Assembly (NCBI GenBank): GCA_027347805.1
Contig: DAIEQP010000132.1
Span: 1-10,516 of the forward strand
Length of the DNA stretch: 10,516 bases
Source: Ignavibacteria bacterium
Lineage (GTDB): Bacteria; Bacteroidota; Ignavibacteria; Ignavibacteriales; Melioribacteraceae
Direction of reading: 5' to 3'
How positions within the stretch are numbered: the stretch's first letter is position 1; each line of letters begins with the position of its first letter. The position numbers were made by a program, and so were the translations under genes. The notes under the pieces are model-generated. The model saw only the letters and a list, made by a program, of their open reading frames with translations. It was not told the DNA's origin and made no database searches. Of the stretch, positions 1 through 6,220 are shown piece by piece.

Positions 1-1
1 A

Positions 2-268
2 GTGATAACATATTCAAGCAATTCTGGGGACAATGTGCAGGTTCAACAACTAACCCTTGATTTAACGGAATCTTTACCGATTGGTTTTAAAGCAAGTTTG
101 AGCGGCACGTGCGATGGGAACTATAATCTCGTTGGCAATCAATCATCTGCAGCGATAGATTTGAAAATATATGTAAACGATACTTTGAAAGCAGAGGCAA
201 ACGATTTGAAAACTGATCCCTCTTCTTTGGTAACTGCCACAGCAAGTTGCAGCTATTTAATTAAGTAA
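2..268 (+). CDS. C-terminal part of an unknown protein (5' end outside the window)
   Basis: The frame is open from the left edge and ends at TAA 266-268, giving 88 residues. The GTG at base 2 is only the first in-frame codon that could act as a start. No ribosome-binding site can be seen before it, so this is most likely the tail of a longer gene. The residues alternate hydrophobic and polar in a beta-strand-like way (for example LTLDLTESL and AIDLKIYVND). There is no transmembrane segment. Two cysteines, in SGTCDG and in ASCSYLIK near the end, could form a disulfide, which would suit an exported beta-rich or lipoprotein-like protein, but no signal peptide is in view to confirm export. I do not recognise the family. 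It points towards the minus-strand genes and appears to end at the hairpin at 340-360. Confidence 0.6.
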   Translation: MITYSSNSGDNVQVQQLTLDLTESLPIGFKASLSGTCDGNYNLVGNQSSAAIDLKIYVNDTLKAEANDLKTDPSSLVTATASCSYLIK

Positions 269-304
269 ATTACCACTTAAAGAAAACACATTTGTAAAAT
301 GTAG

Positions 305-336
305 AAAAATATTTCTTGGATGATGAAAATATTTTT
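305..336. repeat. A/T-only inverted repeat in the convergent gap
   Basis: AAAAATATTT (305-314) is the exact reverse complement of AAATATTTTT (327-336), with 12 bases between them. Both arms contain only A and T, so the hairpin would be weak. It ends in a T run on the plus strand and may assist the hairpin just downstream, or it may simply reflect AT-rich composition. Confidence 0.35.
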
Positions 337-339
337 TCG

Positions 340-360
340 GCAGTGATCAATACTGCTTTT
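340..360 (+). terminator. Probable intrinsic terminator of the left-edge plus-strand gene
   Basis: GCAGT (340-344) and ACTGC (352-356) form a perfect 5-bp stem around a 7-base loop. An outer G-T wobble pair (339/357) is possible. The stem is followed directly by TTTT (357-360). It lies about 70 bases after the plus-strand stop and just before the end of the convergent minus-strand gene at 371. The stem is short, so termination may be partial. Read on the minus strand the same stem is followed by CGAAAAAA, not a T run, so it does not look bidirectional. Confidence 0.45.
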
Positions 361-370
361 ACAAGTATAA

Positions 371-604
371 TTACCCGAACCAGTTTTCAGATGAACTTCG
401 ATATGATTTTAATATTCTAAAAGTATTTCGAGTATCATCCGAGATTGAATTTCTTTTGGATATTTCATCTGACGGGGAGGTAAAATCGGGCACAAATAAA
501 AATGATTCATATCTTTCTAAAAAAATAATTTCCTCAACTTTTGTTTCATGGGTAATAGCATTCCCTGAATAAGGGGATATTTGTTTCTTTGTTTTTGATT
601 TCAT
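371..604 (-). CDS. Small protein of unknown function, 77 residues
   Basis: ATG at 604-602 follows AGGAGG with a 4-base spacer, one of the best ribosome-binding sites in the window. The frame runs to TAA at 373-371. That placement is the main reason to accept it as a gene. The protein is polar and highly charged: a basic start (MKSKTKK), a hydrophobic patch around EEIIFLERYESFLFVPDF (about residues 24-41), and a serine- and arginine-rich tail. It has no signal peptide, membrane segment or cysteine. I recognise no family. It lies 108 bases after the CHASE3-type kinase on the same strand with no clear terminator between them, so it could be read through from that gene or have its own promoter. 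It could also be the 5' remnant of a longer decayed gene. A regulatory role near the kinases would be guesswork. Confidence 0.55.
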   Translation of the reverse strand: MKSKTKKQISPYSGNAITHETKVEEIIFLERYESFLFVPDFTSPSDEISKRNSISDDTRNTFRILKSYRSSSENWFG

Positions 605-607
605 AGT

Positions 608-614
608 TCCTCCT
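608..614 (-). promoter_or_regulatory. Strong ribosome-binding site of the 77-residue gene
   Basis: On the minus strand this reads AGGAGGA, and AACT separates AGGAGG from the ATG at 604. It fixes the start of the small gene and is the strongest evidence that the gene is translated. Its last plus-strand base is shared with the inverted repeat at 614-630. Confidence 0.7.
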
Positions 615-630
615 GTTTAATGGTTAAACA
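614..630. repeat. Perfect 7-bp inverted repeat touching the ribosome-binding site
   Basis: TGTTTAA (614-620), TGG, then TTAAACA (624-630): the two arms are exact reverse complements with a 3-base loop. It sits in the 5' leader of the 77-residue gene. As RNA it would be a small AT-rich hairpin right next to the Shine-Dalgarno sequence. As DNA it could be an operator half-site pair. The arms are AT-rich, so chance cannot be excluded. Confidence 0.4.
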
Positions 631-712
631 ATAGAAGACAAGAAGCAGTTTAATTCGTGAGCAGGTATAAATTTATCTCTGAACTATTATGATACCTTAA
701 TGAAGATATGCA

Positions 713-2494
713 TTATGAATTGTTTTTTTTAAGCAATGTAAATGAAATTGTTGTTCCAACGCCAACTTTGCTTTCAACAGAAATCGTTCCACCATGTTTT
801 TCTACAAATTCTTTGCAGACAATAAGTCCTAAACCAGTGCCTTTTTCATCATTTGTTCCGCGTGTTGTTACTTTTCCATCTAGCTTAAATAGATTATCGG
901 CAATCTCGGATTTCATACCAACTCCATTGTCCTTAATTTCTACTTTGGTATATGTATCATTTTCAATAATGTTAACAATTATTTTGCCGTTAGTATTGGT
1001 AAACTTGATTGCGTTTGATACGAGGTTTCTAATAATTGTTTCAATCATATCCGGATCGGCAAACAATTTTTTATTTTCGTTTCCGTGAAATTGTAATTCG
1101 ATCTTTTTGCTTGCAGCAGATATGCTTTGGGAACTAAATACAGAATTGATAACATCTGACAGCAAAATTTCTTTTGGACTATATTCAACACGATTCAGGT
1201 TTAATCTCGCCCAGGTTAATAAATTATCTATAAGCGATAAAAGATTTTTAAGAGAGGATCGGAAATTTTGCATTGAATAATTTTTCTCTTCTTCGGTAAG
1301 TATTTTATCATCTTCAATCAGAATTTCCGCCAAACCTAACATACCGGTAAATGGGCTGCGAAGATCGTGAGCAATTATTGAAAAGAATTTGTCTTTTTGT
1401 TTATTTAATTCTTCTAGTTTTTTATGGGCATCTATTAGTTCATTTTGAAATTCTATTCTTTTTGTAATATCATCCATAACGCCAACAATGCCCACAACGT
1501 TATCGTTTTCATCTAATATTGGCGCTTTGTTAATATTTAACCACAGCGTATTACCATCTCTGGTAGTGGTTTCCCGTTCTATGTTAATTAAGGAAATTTT
1601 ATTTTTAATTATGGTTTCATCTTCTTCGTTGGTAAGCCACTGTTCATTTCTCATAACCAATTGTTCATTACTATGATTTAGAATTTTAGCATAATCAACA
1701 TTGAAGAAATTCAGAAAAGATTTGTTTAACAAAGTAAATTTTTTCTCTTTGTCTTTAACAAAGATTAATGCAGGGGCTGTATTTATTATTGTTCCCAATT
1801 CTTTTCTGCTCTCGGCAACTTCGGCGGCCAACTTTCTCCGTTTTTTTACATCGGCGCTAATAACTATGAATAAAGTAGAAAGCAGCAGGATATAAGTAAT
1901 TATCATGATAAAGAAATAATTCAGATTTTCATTGATCTTGGAATTCAGCACCTGAATTTGTTCCGATGTGGCTTGTTCTTCTTCGTTGTCTAAAAGTTGC
2001 CAATAGTTATCAAGCTTTTGATAAATGCCCTCTTCTATTCCAATTACTTTCGAATTAATAACTTTTTCGTTCTTTACATGAAAAGCAAGATGATTTATTT
2101 TATAAAGTTCATTCCTGATTGTTCTTTGAAGAGGGAAAAAGAATTTGAGAAATCTTGGTTGGTCTTTGATCAGATTTTCTAACCGTAAAAGATTTTTCTG
2201 TAAGGAATCCAGGTTGGAAAAATATCTTTCCGAATCCGATTTGTTACCGGTTAACATATACTTTTTACTGGAAATCTCGAGAACCTGAATTGACCTGAGT
2301 AAGCCCTGAGTAGCAACGCGCAGATGAGTGTTTTGCACAATCACATTGGAACTTAGATGTAATTCTTTTTTTGAAGAATATAGAATTGCGCTCAAAGAAA
2401 CAACTACTAAAAGAGAAATTACCCAGCTGGCAATAATTTTTTTTTCTATCGGCATGTTCTGCCATTCTGTAACAGGTCTAGAGATTATGCTCAT
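713..2494 (-). CDS. Membrane-bound sensor histidine kinase: CHASE3-like sensor, PAS, HisKA, HATPase
   Basis: This 593-residue protein has a complete kinase layout. TM1 is at about 20-39. An extracytoplasmic segment at about 40-191 has the CHASE3 look (KKYMLTGNKSDSERYF). TM2 is at about 192-213, followed by a basic stop KKRRK. One PAS domain lies at about 230-345 and ends in DDITKR. The HisKA domain carries the phospho-accepting His376 in the box AHDLRSP. The ATPase domain has the N box with Asn494 (LVSNAIKF), the G1 box DNGVGM (522-527) and the G2 box GTGLGL (552-557). All catalytic motifs are intact, so it should autophosphorylate and pass phosphate to a separate response regulator, because it has no receiver of its own. 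The signal is not deducible; CHASE3 ligands are mostly unknown. The ATG at 2494 is chosen because it precedes TM1; the upstream AAGAA is a poor ribosome-binding site. The gene follows the receiver-kinase gene after 191 bp and has a possible -10 box, so it may be a separate transcript. Confidence 0.93.
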   Translation of the reverse strand: MSIISRPVTEWQNMPIEKKIIASWVISLLVVVSLSAILYSSKKELHLSSNVIVQNTHLRVATQGLLRSIQVLEISSKKYMLTGNKSDSERYFSNLDSLQKNLLRLENLIKDQPRFLKFFFPLQRTIRNELYKINHLAFHVKNEKVINSKVIGIEEGIYQKLDNYWQLLDNEEEQATSEQIQVLNSKINENLNYFFIMIITYILLLSTLFIVISADVKKRRKLAAEVAESRKELGTIINTAPALIFVKDKEKKFTLLNKSFLNFFNVDYAKILNHSNEQLVMRNEQWLTNEEDETIIKNKISLINIERETTTRDGNTLWLNINKAPILDENDNVVGIVGVMDDITKRIEFQNELIDAHKKLEELNKQKDKFFSIIAHDLRSPFTGMLGLAEILIEDDKILTEEEKNYSMQNFRSSLKNLLSLIDNLLTWARLNLNRVEYSPKEILLSDVINSVFSSQSISAASKKIELQFHGNENKKLFADPDMIETIIRNLVSNAIKFTNTNGKIIVNIIENDTYTKVEIKDNGVGMKSEIADNLFKLDGKVTTRGTNDEKGTGLGLIVCKEFVEKHGGTISVESKVGVGTTISFTLLKKNNS

Positions 2495-2527
2495 ATTATT
2501 GTTCTTATTTAGCTTTTAGTCTCATTT

Positions 2528-2533
2528 ATTATA
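2528..2533 (-). promoter_or_regulatory. Possible -10 box for the CHASE3-type kinase gene
   Basis: On the minus strand this reads TATAAT, an exact sigma70-type -10 hexamer, 33 bases upstream of the ATG at 2494. No TTGACA-like hexamer sits 16-19 bases upstream, and no exact Bacteroidota-type TAnnTTTG box was seen in the 191-bp gap. In such AT-rich DNA an isolated TATAAT can occur by chance. If real, the leader would be about 25 bases. Confidence 0.3.
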
Positions 2534-2685
2534 CGCAATAATTAAATTTTGGTATGTAGTTTTCGATTAATGGTGGTTAGTTTTTGAGTTAGATAAGAGA
2601 TTCAAACACATATTCAAATTCTTTATGTTTGTCACTAATTTTCAATTTTAGCAATATTCCTATCCTTTTTGTTCCCCTGTTAACT

Positions 2686-5600
2686 TTATAATTTAATTGG
2701 TAATCTTACTTCGAAAGTTGATCCTTTTCCAAGTTCACTTTTTACTTCTATCTTTCCACCATGAAGATCAACAGCGCTTTTGACGATAGCAAGACCTAAT
2801 CCTGTTCCAGAAATATTTTCAGCATTTTTTGTTCGATAAAATGATTCGAAAATCTTTCCAATTTCTTCTTTGGGAATTCCTATACCATGATCTATAACTA
2901 CCATTTTTAGATAGTCATTCTCAGAAGAAATTATAAGCTCAACTTTTCCTCCTTCCGGTGAATACTTGGTGGCATTTGACAGAAGATTGCTTAATATGAA
3001 TCTCAAAAGTTTACGGTCTAAAAAATACCTGGTTTCAGAAGATTTTAATGTAAAAGTTATCTGATGTTTGGCTGAATGATTTTTTATTTCTTCAATATAG
3101 TTACCTACAAATTCCAAAACATCTATTGTTTCTGGTAAGTAACTTATTTTTCCACTTTCTGTTCTACCGATTGTTAAGACGTCATCAAGCAATTTCGTTA
3201 GGTATCCAACGGAATTTATAATCCTTTCAAAGTGTTCATTTCTTTTGGTTTCATCCCATTTAGATAAGTAACGTTTAAGTAATTCTGCAGATGTTAATAC
3301 AGAAGTCAATGGTGTTCTAAACTCATGAGAGGTAATCGAGATAAATTTCGTTTTAAGTTCGTTAAGATCTTTTTCTTTACCGAGTGATTCTCGAAGTATC
3401 ATTTCATACTCTTTTTCTTTTTGTAGCTGCTCAATTAAATCCGCATTCAACCTATCAAGTTCTTCGGTTCTGGTTTCTACCAGTTCTTCAAGATGTTCAC
3501 GGTACTTGTCAAGCTCATTCTCTGTTTTTTTCTTTTCAGTTATATCGTGCGCAATTCCTTGAATACCAATTACTTTGTTATCTCTAAAAATTGGATTCTC
3601 AAAGATTTCCATCAGTATTAAGGAGCCATTTTTGTGCGTTAGCTCCAAGAAAATTGGTTCAGCACTAATTTCACCTTGGAGGTGACTATGTGTTCTTTTG
3701 GTAGCTTCAAGATTAATTGGATTTTGGGTTGCAACCCAATGACGTTGGCTCATCCATTCATCAACCTTTCTTCCAGTAATCTTTTCAACCGTTGGAGAAA
3801 TATATATAAGATCGCCATTTGTATTCTGCGTATAAAAGAAGAAGAAAGAAGTTCCTTCAACAATTAAACGCATCTTCTCTTCACTTTCACGTAATGCAAT
3901 TTCTGAGTTCATTCGTTCGGATACATCATTATAGATGGCAACGATTTCGCCGGTGTTTAATTTGTAAACAATATTTTCTCGCCAACCTTCAATGCGGTTA
4001 TCTTTATAATAGAAAGATTTAATGCGTTCGGTTTCTCCAGTGCGAGATACCTTTCTTAACACATCAAGAAAACCAAGTTCTTCTGCACCAGGGAATAATT
4101 TACTTATACGCTTTCCTACTACATCAGCATGTTTTACTTTTTCTATCATCTGTGCAGTTAAATTGAAATCAGTAAAAACAAAATCTTTGCCTTTGTCAAT
4201 GGCTTTATAAATCGCAATTGCACTGGGACTATTGTTAAATAAATTTTCCCACCTTTCTTTACTAGTGTTCACTAATTTTTCTGAAAGTTTACGTTCGGTT
4301 ATATCTCGAACAACCGCAAGAACTCTTTTGTATCCGCTAATTTCTGTTTCTCTAAGAGAAACTTCTGTCCAGAATCTTTCTCCATTTTTCTTTTTGGCAA
4401 GCCATTCAAAAGTTTGTGGCCCTTCCAAAACCGTTTTACGAATAAAATCAACCGCTTCACTTTCATTGTACGGCAATTCAGCCGCTCTAAAGTTTTCAAT
4501 ATTGTCCAGTAGTTCATTTTTGCTTTCGTATCCATACATCTTCAGCATAGAATCATTAACATCAAGTATTTTGCCTGTAGCAGCATCGTGAATAAAAATA
4601 GCTTCGTTGGTAGAGTTAAATATGATGCGATAATTTTTTTCACTTTCACGTAGTGCTTCTTCGGCAAGTTTTCGCTCGGTAATATCGCGATGAGTTCCGG
4701 CTGCTCTTGTTGGTTTTCCATCCAGTGTGTAATTAAAACCTTTTGCTCTATCGGAAATCCAAATCCAGTTGCCTGATTTGTTTTTAATCCGATATTCGGT
4801 TTCCATACTTTTAATCTCACCGGAGTCAATTTTTTCCGAAAGCTCTAGAACATTCTGAAGATCATCGGGATGAATTTTACTAATCCAAAGATCTCTGGTC
4901 ATTTCAATTTCGCCTGGCTCATATCCAAGCATAGTTCCATAAAATTCATTTGTCTTTACAATGCCGGAAGAAATATCAGTGTCAAAAGTTCCAAGGTTTC
5001 CCCCTTCAATGGCCAGTTGTAAACCGAAGTTAGCTTGCTTAAGATTATCTTCTGCAAGTATCCGTTCGGTAATATCTCGTATTATTGCGGTGTAATATTT
5101 TTTGTTATTGCTTTCCCAATTGGAAAGAGAAATTTCTATTGGGAATTCACTGGCATTTTTTCTTAATGCCGTTAATTCAACTGTTTGGCCAATTAATTTG
5201 GAAACTCTTCCATTCTTTAAACCATCAAAAGTTTTTTTGAACGCATCTTTGTATTGGTTTGGTATTATTATGGAAAGATCATTCCCAATCATTTCAGCAA
5301 TGCTATATCCAAAAATTTTTTCGGAAGCTTTGTTCCAAGATTGAATTTTGCCTTCCGAGTTAATTGTAATAATAGAATCGTTGGCTGTTTCTGTAATAAC
5401 CCGATTTCTTTCCTCGCTTTCAAGCAGAACAAGTTCGGTAAGTTTTCGTTGTGTTATATCTACGTTGGTTCCTCTTTTACCAAGATAGTTCTGTTTGTCA
5501 TCGAAGATTGCGCTGCAAGTATGGCTTATAAATTTAACATTGCTCTGTTTATCAATAATTCTGTATTGAAGATCGGTTATAACTTCGTTTAGATGTTCTT

Positions 5601-6219
5601 GGTAATTACGCCGAATATGTTCCTGAAACATAGCTTTGTCTTCAGGATGGACAATATCAAAAAGCAATTCAGAATTCGTTATAAATTCTTCCGGTTTATA
5701 TCCGGTAATTCTAAAGCAGGATGGAGAGCAATACTTAAAATCTAATTCTGGAGAAATCCAGAACTCCCATTCATAAGCAAAATTAGCGACTGTTCTAAAT
5801 AACAGTTCTTGTTCTTTAACTTTTTTTTCGAAGGAATGTTTGTAAAGGGAAGTCTCGATTGATACAAGCAGTTCGCGGTTATCGAACGGTTTAATAAGGT
5901 AGCCGAAAGGACCGACTTTTTTTGCGCGTTCAATTGTTGCATTATCAGAATAAGCTGTGAGAAAAATAAACGGTATATCGGTAAATTTTTGAATTTCTTC
6001 TGCGGCTGTAATTCCATCCATAGAAGTGCCTAGATTGACATCCATAAGAATTAAATCCGGCTCTTTTTCTTTTGCCAAATTTATGGCTTGCAAACCTTCT
6101 GTGGCAATTCCGACAATATTATAGCCGGCTTTTTTCAAAATGAACTTATTGCTCTCTGCAATAAGAACATCGTCATCCACAATTAGAATATTAGCTTTAG
6201 AGCTAATTTGGTTTTCCAA
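2686..6219 (-). CDS. Hybrid sensor histidine kinase: N-terminal receiver, six PAS domains, HisKA, HATPase
   Basis: This 1177-residue protein has no membrane segment and should be cytoplasmic. The receiver domain (about 9-125) is intact: acidic pocket VDDD (14-17), phospho-acceptor Asp60 in LILMD, Thr88 in FLTAY, and Lys110 in LIKPF. Six PAS domains follow at about 135-258, 270-385, 395-513, 527-642, 655-768 and 782-895. Most end in the usual DITERK-type linker, and the first has the SPSCFRITGY signature. A predicted coiled coil (about 896-955) leads to HisKA with His965 in SHEFRTP. The ATPase domain has Asn1082 in the N box, G1 box DHGIGI (1110-1115), F box IFESFYRT (1123-1130) and G2 box GTGLGL (1138-1143). 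The start is TTG: an in-frame stop lies at 6246-6244, TTG at 6219 is the only usable start before the receiver, and the next methionine (59) would destroy that domain. It is probably co-translated with the upstream kinase, whose phosphate its receiver may accept (inference). PAS ligands are not deducible. Confidence 0.94.
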   Translation of the reverse strand: MENQISSKANILIVDDDVLIAESNKFILKKAGYNIVGIATEGLQAINLAKEKEPDLILMDVNLGTSMDGITAAEEIQKFTDIPFIFLTAYSDNATIERAKKVGPFGYLIKPFDNRELLVSIETSLYKHSFEKKVKEQELLFRTVANFAYEWEFWISPELDFKYCSPSCFRITGYKPEEFITNSELLFDIVHPEDKAMFQEHIRRNYQEHLNEVITDLQYRIIDKQSNVKFISHTCSAIFDDKQNYLGKRGTNVDITQRKLTELVLLESEERNRVITETANDSIITINSEGKIQSWNKASEKIFGYSIAEMIGNDLSIIIPNQYKDAFKKTFDGLKNGRVSKLIGQTVELTALRKNASEFPIEISLSNWESNNKKYYTAIIRDITERILAEDNLKQANFGLQLAIEGGNLGTFDTDISSGIVKTNEFYGTMLGYEPGEIEMTRDLWISKIHPDDLQNVLELSEKIDSGEIKSMETEYRIKNKSGNWIWISDRAKGFNYTLDGKPTRAAGTHRDITERKLAEEALRESEKNYRIIFNSTNEAIFIHDAATGKILDVNDSMLKMYGYESKNELLDNIENFRAAELPYNESEAVDFIRKTVLEGPQTFEWLAKKKNGERFWTEVSLRETEISGYKRVLAVVRDITERKLSEKLVNTSKERWENLFNNSPSAIAIYKAIDKGKDFVFTDFNLTAQMIEKVKHADVVGKRISKLFPGAEELGFLDVLRKVSRTGETERIKSFYYKDNRIEGWRENIVYKLNTGEIVAIYNDVSERMNSEIALRESEEKMRLIVEGTSFFFFYTQNTNGDLIYISPTVEKITGRKVDEWMSQRHWVATQNPINLEATKRTHSHLQGEISAEPIFLELTHKNGSLILMEIFENPIFRDNKVIGIQGIAHDITEKKKTENELDKYREHLEELVETRTEELDRLNADLIEQLQKEKEYEMILRESLGKEKDLNELKTKFISITSHEFRTPLTSVLTSAELLKRYLSKWDETKRNEHFERIINSVGYLTKLLDDVLTIGRTESGKISYLPETIDVLEFVGNYIEEIKNHSAKHQITFTLKSSETRYFLDRKLLRFILSNLLSNATKYSPEGGKVELIISSENDYLKMVVIDHGIGIPKEEIGKIFESFYRTKNAENISGTGLGLAIVKSAVDLHGGKIEVKSELGKGSTFEVRLPIKL
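4636..4686 (-). repeat. PAS linker repeat, copy c (DITERKLAEEALRESEK)
   Basis: This is the same linker type between the third and fourth PAS domains of the receiver-kinase gene. Its presence in both genes suggests that the two PAS chains share ancestry or exchange units. Confidence 0.6.
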
Positions 6220-6220
6220 A

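Noticed and set aside
2..4. GTG as a real start for the left-edge protein
   Set aside because: It is at the very edge with no ribosome-binding site visible, and the protein looks like the beta-rich tail of a longer one.
340..360. Terminator for the minus-strand small gene
   Set aside because: On the minus strand the GCAGT/ACTGC stem is followed by CGAAAAAA rather than a T run.
667..676. ATAAATTTAT palindrome between the CHASE3-type kinase and the small gene
   Set aside because: A 10-base A/T-only palindrome is expected by chance in such AT-rich DNA.
708..1088. Plus-strand open frames opposite the kinases (for example 708-1088, 4232-4591, 5254-5592)
   Set aside because: They lie inside coding sequence with intact conserved kinase and PAS motifs on the minus strand, and their own translations show no recognisable domain.
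2603..2631. CAAACA/TGTTTG inverted repeat in the 191-bp gap after the receiver-kinase
   Set aside because: It has only 6-bp arms, a 17-base loop and no T run; it is too weak to call a terminator or operator.
3165..3260. Possible damage in the histidine kinase core of the receiver-kinase
   Set aside because: The H, N, F and G2 boxes are all intact and the G1 box DHGIGI keeps its essential Asp and Gly residues; His at the second position is common.
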